From an uncultured Burkholderiales bacterium (lineage in GTDB: Bacteria; Pseudomonadota; Gammaproteobacteria; Burkholderiales; Burkholderiaceae_C), in the NCBI GenBank assembly GCA_903926695.1, contig CAIYKK010000597.1:1-8485 (forward strand): 8,485 nt of DNA. Direction: 5' to 3'. Each line of letters starts with the position of its first letter. Position 1 is the first letter of the stretch. Positions 1 through 5,508 of the stretch are shown here, piece by piece. The position numbers and the translations under genes were made by a program. Below the pieces are notes generated by a model, which was not told the origin of the DNA, did not search any database, and saw only the letters and a list, made by a program, of their open reading frames with translations.

Positions 1-2
1 AA

Positions 3-167
3 GGACTTGGAATAAGAGAATGGACTTGCAGTTGCGGCGCCGTGCATTCGCGCGATGTCAATGCGGCAAAAAACATTCTCGCTCGCGGATTGGCGAGTCT
101 CGCAGGAGGAGCCTTAGCACGAAGACCGGGAATCAGAATCCCCGGACTTCAGGCCGGGGAGCAGTCA
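3..167 (+). CDS. tnpB: TnpB RNA-guided nuclease, C-terminal end only
   Basis: The frame starting at base 3 reads [14 protein letters not shown] then [16 protein letters not shown]. This is the typical TnpB C-terminus: the second half of a zinc-binding motif (Cys codons at 27 and 33, then Gly) and the third RuvC catalytic Asp (codon 54-56) in the context RDxNAAKNI. TnpB cuts DNA at sites matching the omega-RNA guide and helps IS200/IS605 elements persist at their donor site. The last RuvC Asp is kept, which suits a nuclease rather than a nuclease-dead TnpB derivative, but the other two acidic residues lie outside the window. No stop codon occurs in this frame before the next gene: it passes through the hairpin and continues in phase into the cytochrome b ORF. 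The end given here is the presumed element boundary, not a stop. Confidence 0.8.
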
Positions 168-187
168 AAATACGCCACCAACAAGGA
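100..187 (+). ncRNA. Probable omega-RNA 3' part with its guide
   Basis: In IS200/IS605 elements the omega-RNA overlaps the 3' end of tnpB, ends its scaffold at the right-end hairpin and carries a guide copied from DNA just past the element boundary. By analogy the scaffold here would include 139-160 and end near 168, and the next 16-20 bases (about 169-187) would be the guide. That guide would be the leader and Shine-Dalgarno region of the cytochrome b gene. The left limit is arbitrary, and expression is inferred from family knowledge only. Confidence 0.4.
139..160 (+). repeat. IS200/IS605 right-end hairpin
   Basis: Perfect 7-base arms, TCCCCGG (139-145) and CCGGGGA (154-160), enclose the 8-base loop ACTTCAGG. 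GC-rich stems with a CTTCAG-type loop just before the element end are a hallmark of IS200/IS605 right ends. They serve as the TnpA recognition hairpin in DNA and as the last stem of the omega-RNA scaffold in RNA. A similar hairpin occurs at 2549-2568. Confidence 0.85.
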
Positions 188-188
188 A
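183..188 (+). promoter_or_regulatory. Ribosome binding site deciding the cytochrome b start
   Basis: AAGGAA lies 6 bases before the ATG at 195. It identifies this ATG as the true start, although the reading frame is open much further upstream into the tnpB end. Confidence 0.65.
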
Positions 189-194
189 CTGAAC

Positions 195-881
195 ATGAAC
201 AACACGGCTGGTTTGAACAAGGTGCGCGTCTGGGATTTGCCCACGCGCTTTTTCCACTGGGCGCTGGCCGTGGGCGTGATCGGGCTGGGCGTGAGCGGCA
301 CGGTAGGCGGCAACGCGATGGTCTGGCATTTCCGGCTGGGTTACACGGTGCTGGCGCTGCTGCTGTTTCGCCTGGTCTGGGGCGTGGCGGGCGGGCGCTG
401 GTCGCGCTTTGGCGCTTTTGCCTACGGGCCGCAAAGTCTGATCGGCTACCTCAAAGGCCAGAGCCAGCCCGCGCATGAAGTGGGCCACAACCCGCTGGGC
501 GCGCTGTCGGTGTTTGCCATGCTGGGCCTGCTGCTGGCGCAGGCGGGCAGCGGCCTGCTCAGCGACGACGAAATCGCCTTCGCCGGGCCGCTGACCAGTT
601 TTGTGTCGAATGCCGCCGTCGGCCTGGCGACCCGGTTTCACACTGAAGTCGGCAAATGGATGCTGCTCGGACTGGTGGCGCTGCATCTGGCGGCGATTAT
701 TTTTTACCAGCGCCGCCAGCGCAAGTTGGTCAACGCCATGCTGCACGGCGACAAGGCGCTGGTCATTGATGCGCCCTCGTCCCGCGACGACTGGCGCTCG
801 CGCACGGCGGCGACGCTGATTCTGGCGCTGTGCGCGGGAGTGGTGTATTGGATTTCCGGGCTGCAAGCGCCTGCGCTCTGA
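195..881 (+). CDS. Cytochrome b561 / Ni-Fe hydrogenase b-type cytochrome family protein
   Basis: This 228-residue integral membrane protein belongs to the diheme b-type cytochrome family that includes hydrogenase cytochrome b subunits. Such proteins pass electrons between the quinone pool and a periplasmic or membrane partner. The N-terminus [13 protein letters not shown] is the family signature. About five hydrophobic helices are visible, at roughly residues 18-38, 45-67, 100-122, 151-171 and 203-221. Candidate heme ligands are His21 (RFFHW), His45 (VWHFRLGY), His149 (FHTEVGKW) and His164 (VALHLA). No hydrogenase gene is nearby, so the partner is more likely a small cytochrome c or another redox protein. 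The ATG at 195 is chosen for its Shine-Dalgarno sequence and because the protein then begins just before the signature. Upstream codons in the same frame encode the end of a transposon protein. The insertion leaves only about 25 bases of native leader, so its promoter is either inside the element or was displaced. Confidence 0.88.
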   Translation: MNNTAGLNKVRVWDLPTRFFHWALAVGVIGLGVSGTVGGNAMVWHFRLGYTVLALLLFRLVWGVAGGRWSRFGAFAYGPQSLIGYLKGQSQPAHEVGHNPLGALSVFAMLGLLLAQAGSGLLSDDEIAFAGPLTSFVSNAAVGLATRFHTEVGKWMLLGLVALHLAAIIFYQRRQRKLVNAMLHGDKALVIDAPSSRDDWRSRTAATLILALCAGVVYWISGLQAPAL

Positions 882-965
882 AGCCGATCAGCGCCGCTGG
901 AAAACCCGCCCTGCCCCGCTGGGCAAAGCGCGTTAAACTGGTTTTCGTTTTTTTGGCCAACTCCT

Positions 966-1496
966 GTGCAACGCCCCTCCATCCAGCTCATCACCCCCGA
1001 AACGCCCGAGCAGCTAGCGGCCACGCGCCAGATCTTTGCCGAATATGCGGCCAAGCTGGGCATTGACCTGTGCTTTCAAAACTTCGAGGCCGAACTCGCC
1101 GCCTTGCCGGGCGACTACCAGGCGCCCACCGGCGCGCTGCTGCTGGCACTGGTGGACGGGGAAGTTGCCGGTTGCTGCGCCCTGCGCGGCCTCGATTCGG
1201 TCGATTACCTCAACGCCGCCGAGATGAAGCGCCTGTATGTGCGCAAGGCCTTCCGGGGCTTCGGCCTGGGCCGCCAGCTGGCCGAGGCCGCGCTGGACGA
1301 GGCGCGCATGGCGGGCTACCACAGCGTGCTGCTCGACACGCTTAACGACATGGAATCGGCCCGTGCGCTGTACGCCGAACTGGGGTTTGTGGACATTCCG
1401 CCCTACTATCACAACCCGATTGCGGGCGCGCATTACCTCAAAGTCGAGCTGGAGCCGGGATTTCACTGCGCCACCTCGGCGCGCCATGTTTACTGA
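966..1496 (+). CDS. GNAT-family N-acetyltransferase
   Basis: This 176-residue protein has the GNAT fold and would transfer an acetyl group from acetyl-CoA to an unidentified amine. The core lies at about residues 75-145: the strand before MKRLYV (87-92), the acetyl-CoA pyrophosphate-binding loop RGFGLG (97-102) followed by helix RQLAEAALDEAR, then the strand SVLLDTL and the motif ARALYAELGFVDIPPYY (132-148). This C-terminal pattern is common in small soluble GNATs of unknown substrate. The start is a GTG at 966. It has no clear Shine-Dalgarno sequence, and the frame is open back to the cytochrome b stop at 879-881, so the start is only moderately sure. It lies 84 bases after the cytochrome b gene on the same strand, and the two may be co-transcribed. 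It converges on phaM. Confidence 0.85.
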   Translation: MQRPSIQLITPETPEQLAATRQIFAEYAAKLGIDLCFQNFEAELAALPGDYQAPTGALLLALVDGEVAGCCALRGLDSVDYLNAAEMKRLYVRKAFRGFGLGRQLAEAALDEARMAGYHSVLLDTLNDMESARALYAELGFVDIPPYYHNPIAGAHYLKVELEPGFHCATSARHVY

Positions 1497-1507
1497 GCGC
1501 CTTCAAT

Positions 1508-1538
1508 GAAGCCCCGAATGTGAGACGCCGGGCGCTTC
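1508..1538. terminator. Hairpin between convergent GNAT and phaM genes
   Basis: GAAGC (1508-1512) pairs with GCTTC (1534-1538), and CCCG (1513-1516) pairs with CGGG (1529-1532), with C1533 bulged and a 12-base loop. It fills the 40-base gap between the two convergent stop codons and overlaps the phaM stop. No T-run follows on either side, so it is at best a non-canonical two-way terminator. Confidence 0.35.
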
Positions 1539-2391
1539 AGCGCTCCATCTTGCCCGATGTGGTGCTGGCGGCTTTGCGAGCCGGGGCTTTTTGGGCCGCT
1601 GGCGTTTTGGCGACACTGGCTTTGGAGGCGGACTTGGAGGTTTTTGCGGACGCTGGCCAGCTGCCGCCGCTCAGGGCCGTGTCCATTGCGGCGCGGGCGC
1701 CGCCGGTCATGGTTTTGGTGGCGGTTTCGGCCATGTCCTTGGTCATGTCGGTGGCCGTTTTCACAGCGTCCTGGACCAGCCCGGTGGCCATGCTGGCGGT
1801 GGCGTCGAGGGCCGTTTTACTAGCCACTTCCTTCATGGCTTCGGTGGCGATGGTCTGGAACTGCTGGGTCAGCGAGCCCCACCATTGCATCGGATCGACC
1901 ATGCTGTTGGCGGCCACCGGCGAAGCGGCGGATTCGGCGTCTTTGCTGGCAGACTCTTCGCTCTTGGCCGTCTGAAAGACCGATAGCGGCACTTCCAGGC
2001 CCGCAAAAGTCCGGCCTTTTTCAGCCGTTGGTTTGCTGGCGGGCGCACTTTCGGTGGGCTTGAGCGTGAAAGCGTTGGCCATTTCGGCCATGTTCAGGTT
2101 CATGCCCTTGAGCGTGGCCAGTGTCATTTTTTGCACTTCAAGCGCCTGAATGGTGGCCTTGAGCGCGGCAGCGTTCTGATCGAGCCAGAACTGCACAGCC
2201 TTGAGCTCCTGCACGCGCTTGTCCAGGTCTTCGACGTTGAGGGTGGGGGCAATCCAGTTTCCGAGATTGGGCAGCTGCGGAATGGCCTGGCTGCTGCCGC
2301 TGGCCGCTTGCTTGGCCAGGTTTTGCAGGAAGTCAAAACCTGGCACCAATTTGCCGAAATCGGGAAAGGAAGGAATGCTTGGCTGGCTCAT
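1537..2391 (-). CDS. phaM: PhaM-type PHA granule regulatory protein (phasin-like)
   Basis: This 284-residue protein resembles PhaM of Ralstonia eutropha, which binds PHA synthase, activates it and tethers PHA granules to the nucleoid so that they are shared at cell division. The conserved N-terminal block is clear: FGKLVPGFDFLQNLAK (12-27), then PNLGNWIAPTLNVEDLDKRV (41-60), then ELKAVQFWLDQNAAALKATI and QALEVQKMTLATLKGMN (62-98). A variable linker follows (about 110-165). Residues 167-245 are an amphipathic, Ala/Thr/Lys-rich helical stretch like a phasin coil. The tail (about 248-284) is rich in Lys, Ala and Ser (KTPAAQKAPARKAAS), like the histone-H1-like PAKKA tail of PhaM that binds DNA. 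The start at 2391 is set by AGGAGA five bases upstream and by the conserved N-terminus. The frame stays open to 3420 only because of GC-rich sequence opposite the DUF3108 gene. A candidate promoter lies at 2484-2511. Function is inferred from homology recall. Confidence 0.88.
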   Translation of the reverse strand: MSQPSIPSFPDFGKLVPGFDFLQNLAKQAASGSSQAIPQLPNLGNWIAPTLNVEDLDKRVQELKAVQFWLDQNAAALKATIQALEVQKMTLATLKGMNLNMAEMANAFTLKPTESAPASKPTAEKGRTFAGLEVPLSVFQTAKSEESASKDAESAASPVAANSMVDPMQWWGSLTQQFQTIATEAMKEVASKTALDATASMATGLVQDAVKTATDMTKDMAETATKTMTGGARAAMDTALSGGSWPASAKTSKSASKASVAKTPAAQKAPARKAASTTSGKMER

Positions 2392-2396
2392 AAAGG

Positions 2397-2402
2397 TCTC
2401 CT
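2397..2402 (-). promoter_or_regulatory. phaM ribosome binding site
   Basis: On the minus strand AGGAGA lies five bases before the ATG at 2391-2389. It decides the start within a frame that is open for another kilobase upstream. Confidence 0.75.
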
Positions 2403-2479
2403 GGCTGGTTGTAGTCGGTTGTCGCAGAAAAAAGGCTGGACGCAGGCGGCGCGGGTGCGAAGTGCTCCTGTACATCCCC

Positions 2480-2492
2480 TTGCATTGTGCAA
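2480..2492. promoter_or_regulatory. Palindrome over the phaM -10 box, possible operator
   Basis: TTGCATTGTGCAA is a perfect inverted repeat with 5-base arms, TTGCA and TGCAA, around TTG. It covers the candidate -10 hexamer, where a bound protein would block RNA polymerase. TGC/GCA-rich inverted repeats are known targets of the PHA-sensing repressor PhaR in other bacteria, so PhaR is a plausible but untested binder. Confidence 0.4.
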
Positions 2493-2511
2493 CGCCGCCG
2501 CAGGGCGTCAA
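2484..2511 (-). promoter_or_regulatory. Candidate sigma-70 promoter of phaM
   Basis: Read on the minus strand, TTGACG (2511-2506, five of six matches to TTGACA) and CACAAT (2489-2484, four of six matches to TATAAT) are 16 bases apart. Transcription would begin near 2477, giving a leader of about 85 bases to the phaM ATG. Its position between the transposon remnant and the gene suggests the remnant did not disrupt it. Confidence 0.5.
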
Positions 2512-2539
2512 CCGATTTTTGGCCTCCTTTCCCTTCTTG

Positions 2540-2685
2540 CGTGGAAAGTCCCGTCCTTCAGGGCGGGATACCGCGCAGCAGCCTGTGGAGAGAACGACTC
2601 TGGTCTTGCGAACAAGCGCAAGACGAAACCAGCCCCAATGAAGCAGGAACCCCAAAAAGCGTCTGCGCGCTGGCGTGCCTGCTAA
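2540..2685 (+). pseudogene. Decayed TnpB C-terminal tail remnant
   Basis: The plus-strand frame ending with TAA at 2683-2685 reads VPSFRAG, AACGENDSGLANKRKTKPAP and MKQEPQKASA near its end. A CGE..SG stretch followed by TKPA..KQEP is the variable tail that I recognise in many proteobacterial OrfB/TnpB proteins of the IS200/IS605 and IS1341 type. The zinc finger and RuvC motifs that should precede it are absent: upstream codons in this frame run antisense through phaM and its promoter without TnpB similarity. This is therefore a fragment of about 145 bases, cut off at its 5' side, with a hairpin at 2549-2568. It is unlikely to make a product. Recognition rests on recalled family patterns, not a search. 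Confidence 0.6.
2549..2568 (+). repeat. CTTCAG hairpin of the transposon remnant
   Basis: TCCCG (2549-2553) pairs with CGGGA (2564-2568). A T-G wobble and two C-G pairs extend the stem inward to the loop TTCA (2557-2560). It has the same CCTTCAGG-centred design as the hairpin at 139-160 and matches the common IS200/IS605 subterminal palindrome. Confidence 0.7.
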
Positions 2686-2794
2686 GCTTGGATGATGAAG
2701 CTTCTTTTTGTAACGTTTGCCGGGCGCCGGATTTTGCACCAATTGCAGCGCGTTGCCGTGATCGCTTGAAGGCGGGTACAGCCTGCACAACCGC

Positions 2795-4066
2795 ATGAAG
2801 ACTTTGACGCCTCTTTTTTCGTCCGCTCTGCCGCCCTCGGCGCTGCCGGTGGAACCGACGCCGCTACGGACCGGGCCGCCCTGGCGCATCCTGCTGGCGC
2901 TGGCGGCGCTGGTGCTGTTGGCGCATGTGTTGGCATTGGGCACGGCGCCACGCGATTTTGGTCCGACCGGGACGAAGGCGCCAGCTTCGGCGCAAGTGGC
3001 GGCAATGCTGACCCGCAGCATTGCCGTAACGCCGCCCGCGCCGCCCGCTGCAGCGACAGCTGACACCGCCAAACCGACGGCCAAAGCCAAGGCCCAGCCT
3101 GCGCCGCCTGAAACACCCGCCGCGCCCCAGACGCCTCCCGCCGCACCAGCCACACCCGCCGGTGAAACCGCCCAAACCGCCACAGACCCGGCGCCCAATG
3201 GCACGCCCGCAGAGCCGTCAACACCCGCCGCGCCGGACAGCCGCAGCGCCTCGACTGACACATCGACCGACGCATCGACCCGCGCATCAACCGTCGCATC
3301 GACCAGCCCCGCGCCCGAGGCGTCCGAAACGTCCCCCGCCCGCAGCAGCCAGACAGCCGCCGGGCCAGCGGCCAGCGCCCCCGCCGCGCCGCCCGCCGCG
3401 CCCAGCCAGACTCCGGTCACCGCGATGGCGCTCCCCGGCAGCGCGCAGATGGGCTATGAGGTCACCGGCAGCGTCAAAGGCTTGAGCTACAACGCCAGGG
3501 GCGAGCTGCTCTGGCGCCAGCGCAGCGACAGCAGCTACGACGTGAGCATGACGGTCAGCGCCATGTTTCTGGGCTCACGCGGCATGACCAGCCAAGGCCA
3601 GGTCGGGCCGCAGGGACTGGTGCCCACCCGGTTTTCGGACAAGTCCCGCACCGAAGTGGCGGCCCATTTCGAGCCTGAAAAGGGCCAGATCAGCTTCAGC
3701 ACCAACACGCCTTCCATGCCGTGGCTCCAGGGCGGGCAAGACCGCGCCAGCGTTTTTATTCAATTGGGCGGTATGCTGGCGGGCAACCCGGCGGGGTTTC
3801 CGCCAGGATCGACCATTTCGGTGTACACCGTGGGGCCACGCGATGCGGAAATCTGGACATTTCGCATCGAAGGCGAAGAAACGCTCAGGCTGCCTTTCGG
3901 CCAGCTGGCGGCCATCAAGGTGTCGCGCCAGCTGCGCCATGAGCGCGACCAGCAGCTCGACGTGTGGTACGCGCCCTCGCTGGGCTACCTGCCCGTGCGC
4001 AACAAAATCACCCAGACCAATGGCGATTTTGTCGATCAGCAACTCAGCTCTATCAGCCGCCCCTGA
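2795..4066 (+). CDS. DUF3108 domain-containing envelope protein with Pro/Ala-rich linker
   Basis: This 423-residue protein has three parts. A short cytoplasmic N-terminus leads to one hydrophobic helix (about residues 32-49, ILLALAALVLLAHVLALG), which anchors the protein or acts as an uncleaved signal. A low-complexity Pro/Ala/Thr/Ser-rich linker (about 60-210) is probably disordered and spans the periplasm in TonB-like fashion. The globular C-terminus (about 217-423) matches the DUF3108 pattern, from MGYEVTGSVKGLSYNARGEL through the conserved IWTFRIEGEETLRLPFG and DVWYAPSLGYLPVRNKI to the end. DUF3108 has no firm biochemical role. Its beta-rich lipocalin-like prediction and export suggest an envelope function. 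The linker holds Ser-Thr repeats encoded by a 12-base tandem repeat. The ATG at 2795 has no good Shine-Dalgarno sequence, but a start here places the helix correctly. The next gene is 140 bases downstream. Confidence 0.82.
   Translation: MKTLTPLFSSALPPSALPVEPTPLRTGPPWRILLALAALVLLAHVLALGTAPRDFGPTGTKAPASAQVAAMLTRSIAVTPPAPPAAATADTAKPTAKAKAQPAPPETPAAPQTPPAAPATPAGETAQTATDPAPNGTPAEPSTPAAPDSRSASTDTSTDASTRASTVASTSPAPEASETSPARSSQTAAGPAASAPAAPPAAPSQTPVTAMALPGSAQMGYEVTGSVKGLSYNARGELLWRQRSDSSYDVSMTVSAMFLGSRGMTSQGQVGPQGLVPTRFSDKSRTEVAAHFEPEKGQISFSTNTPSMPWLQGGQDRASVFIQLGGMLAGNPAGFPPGSTISVYTVGPRDAEIWTFRIEGEETLRLPFGQLAAIKVSRQLRHERDQQLDVWYAPSLGYLPVRNKITQTNGDFVDQQLSSISRP
3249..3308 (+). repeat. 12-base tandem repeat inside the DUF3108 linker
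   Basis: Five imperfect 12-base units, close to CATCGACCGACG, run head to tail and encode a period-4 peptide of the type Ser-Thr-x-Ala/Thr (STDT, STDA, STRA, STVA, ST). Because 12 is a multiple of 3, unit gain or loss by slippage would keep the frame and only change the linker length. Confidence 0.75.
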
Positions 4067-4159
4067 CGGCTGAGCGTCGCTGTCCAGCCACACACAAAGA
4101 ACATTTATTTACAAAGCCGGACTTTTATCACGACTTGCGCAGCCAGAAAGCCTGTCCCA

Positions 4160-4187
4160 TTGAACTTGGCACCATCATTGCTATCTA
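4160..4187 (+). promoter_or_regulatory. Possible promoter of the DUF3567 gene
   Basis: TTGAAC (4160-4165) and TATCTA (4182-4187) are 16 bases apart, with an extended -10 TG at 4179-4180. The -10 match is weak, and the start site would fall almost on the Shine-Dalgarno sequence, so an upstream promoter is equally possible. Confidence 0.25.
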
Positions 4188-4206
4188 GTCTCAAAAGGAG
4201 AACTCA

Positions 4207-4488
4207 ATGCAACTGCTTTACGACTCAGACTCTTTTGTGGTGGTGCAGATTCATGCGAATGCACCGCAGGCGTCGAGCCCGGCCCCGCTCACCCCTGAGC
4301 TGGCGCGTCACGGCTTTGAAATTGTGGACAAGCGTTCGGGAAAAGAGGTTTATCTCGACGGCTCATGGGCCGAGTTGTTTCAACAGCGCCTGAGCGCCTG
4401 GGCGCAGAACACGCCCACCCAGGAAGAGGTGGAAGACACGCTTGAAGGCTACAGTGGCCTGGCCACCACGCCGATTTCCCTGCACTGA
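4207..4488 (+). CDS. DUF3567 domain-containing small protein
   Basis: This 93-residue soluble protein is nearly all conserved family sequence: LLYDSDSFVVVQ (3-14), then RHGFEIVDKRSGKEVYLDGSWAELFQQ and NTPTQEEVEDTLEGY. It matches the DUF3567 family, which I know only from Betaproteobacteria, mostly Burkholderiales. No function is established. The acidic, globular sequence has no signal peptide, membrane segment or recognisable catalytic motif. The start is well supported: AAGGAG (4195-4200) lies six bases before the ATG, and the conserved N-terminus begins there. It stands alone between an envelope protein gene and the ChaN-like gene, with gaps of 140 and 101 bases, so it may have its own promoter. 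Confidence 0.88.
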   Translation: MQLLYDSDSFVVVQIHANAPQASSPAPLTPELARHGFEIVDKRSGKEVYLDGSWAELFQQRLSAWAQNTPTQEEVEDTLEGYSGLATTPISLH

Positions 4489-4589
4489 CACGGTTCACGG
4501 TTCGGCAGGCTTCACACCGCACGCCAACCTGACTGATTACCTTGAACTCACCCATCCAGCGCAAAACCCAACGCTCCAGCCTTTCCGTC

Positions 4590-5495
4590 ATGCCCTCGAC
4601 TTTCACTTTTTCCAGGTTTTTGCGGCCCGCTGCGCTCGTCCGCCCTGTCGTCAGCGGCTGGTTTTATGCAGCCGTGCTGGCGCTGGCCGCGACCTGCGCT
4701 GGTGCTGCCGATGCGCCGCAGCCTGTCGCCCCTTCCGCTGGCAACGCAGCCGCCCAGACCGCCTCCCGGCTCGATGCGCTGCTGCCCGCCGATGTGCTGC
4801 TCGTGGGTGAACAGCACGACGCCAAAGAACACCAGCAGCTGGCGCAGCAGGTCATTTCCATCCTGGCCAAGCGCGACGTGCTGGCCGCCGTGGCGCTCGA
4901 AATGGCCGAAGTCGGCACCAGTACCGCTGACCTCACGCCCGAAGCCAGCGCCGCTCAGGTCCGCGAAGCGCTGCATTGGAATGAAAAAAGATGGCCCTGG
5001 GCCAACTACGAAGCCGTCGTCATGACCGCCGTGCGCGAGGATGTGCCCGTGCTGGGCGCGAACCTGCCGCGCAGCCAGTTCCAAGACAGCATCGGCGACC
5101 GCACGCTGGATGCGCGCCTGCCCGGCCCGACGCTCAAAGGCCTGCAACAAGCCGTGCGCATCGGCCACTGCAACCTGCTGCCCGAAGACAAGGTCACGCG
5201 CATGACGCGCATCCAGATTGCCAGAGACATCACGATGGCCGACACGGTTCACCAGATGGCCATGCCCGGCATGGTGGTGGTGCTGCTGGCGGGCAACGGC
5301 CATGTGGACCGCGGCCTGGGCGTGCCGCTGCACCTGCGTAACGGCCTCAAGATCAAAACCGTCAACCTGCACGCCCTCAATGACAGCGAAGACGGCCCGC
5401 AGGCCGCCTTCGACGCCACCTGGACCACGCCAGCGCTGCCCGCCAGAGACCATTGCGCCGAGCTGCAGCAAAAGCTCCTGGCCAAAAAGCAATAA
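4590..5495 (+). CDS. ChaN-family (Tiki superfamily) exported heme-binding-type protein
   Basis: This protein of about 301 residues resembles ChaN, the iron-regulated heme-binding lipoprotein family of the Tiki/EreA-like fold. Key motifs are LLVGEQHDAKEHQ (70-82), with the GE.H core at Gly73, Glu74 and His76; ALEMAEV (102-108); RWPWANYEAVV (134-144); VPVLGANLPRS (152-161); and LLAGNGHVDRGLGVPLHL (232-249), where GNGH is the second conserved His site. A signal peptide is present: basic residues, then a hydrophobic stretch (about 24-35) ending in LALAATCAGA. Cys36 could be a lipidation site, but Thr before it is a poor lipobox, so ordinary cleavage near AGA is also possible. The start is uncertain. 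The frame opens at a TTG at 4542, which would add 16 residues; the ATG at 4590 gives a more normal signal peptide. Neither has a clear Shine-Dalgarno sequence. The stop is 13 bases from that of the convergent aminotransferase. Confidence 0.85.
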   Translation: MPSTFTFSRFLRPAALVRPVVSGWFYAAVLALAATCAGAADAPQPVAPSAGNAAAQTASRLDALLPADVLLVGEQHDAKEHQQLAQQVISILAKRDVLAAVALEMAEVGTSTADLTPEASAAQVREALHWNEKRWPWANYEAVVMTAVREDVPVLGANLPRSQFQDSIGDRTLDARLPGPTLKGLQQAVRIGHCNLLPEDKVTRMTRIQIARDITMADTVHQMAMPGMVVVLLAGNGHVDRGLGVPLHLRNGLKIKTVNLHALNDSEDGPQAAFDATWTTPALPARDHCAELQQKLLAKKQ

Positions 5496-5508
5496 CCAGC
5501 CCCCGCCT

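Larger units (their letters stand above)
1..169 (+). mobile_element. Right end of an IS200/IS605-family element (partial)
   Basis: The window opens inside the 3' part of a tnpB gene. It then runs through a palindrome with a CTTCAG-containing loop and a GTCAA-like end (164-168), which is the usual layout of IS200/IS605 right ends. The left end, any tnpA and most of tnpB lie outside the window. The exact right boundary cannot be fixed from one copy; I place it near 168-169 because the sequence after it reads as the leader of the cytochrome b gene, with its ribosome binding site. Members of this family move as single strands, make no target duplication and have subterminal hairpins instead of terminal inverted repeats, so no direct repeat is expected. 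Confidence 0.75.
2392..2794. other. 403-base intergenic region between divergent phaM and DUF3108 genes
   Basis: No intact gene is visible here. The phaM-proximal part (2397-2511) carries the phaM ribosome binding site, promoter and palindrome. The centre (about 2540-2685) is a transposon remnant. The last 110 bases before the DUF3108 gene contain no promoter I can defend and no good Shine-Dalgarno sequence near the ATG at 2795. Confidence 0.7.

Noticed and set aside
42..194. N-terminal extension of the cytochrome b protein starting at the GTG at 42
   Set aside because: These codons encode the TnpB C-terminus and the element end. The ATG at 195 has a Shine-Dalgarno sequence, and family members begin near this residue.
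882..965. Possible terminator or promoter between cytochrome b and GNAT genes (GCCC/GGGC repeat and T-rich run near 941-954)
   Set aside because: The repeat arms are only four bases and are separated from the T-rich run by about 20 bases, and no convincing -35/-10 pair was seen.
2686..2794. GAAGCTTC palindrome followed by a T-run near 2697-2709 as a terminator
   Set aside because: The palindrome has no loop, so it cannot form a useful hairpin, and no gene ends just upstream except the transposon remnant.
3249..3308. Short regular repeats as a CRISPR-like array
   Set aside because: The units are 12 bases with no spacers and lie in frame inside a coding linker.
2392..3420. Long minus-strand open frame continuous with phaM, opposite the DUF3108 gene
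   Set aside because: The ribosome binding site and the conserved PhaM N-terminus place the start at 2391. The upstream part is low-complexity antisense of the Pro/Ala-rich linker and is open because of high GC content.
4548..5492. 314-codon minus-strand open frame opposite the ChaN-like gene
   Set aside because: The plus strand encodes clear ChaN motifs and a signal peptide. The antisense product has an atypical His/Gln/Gly-rich composition and no recognisable domain.
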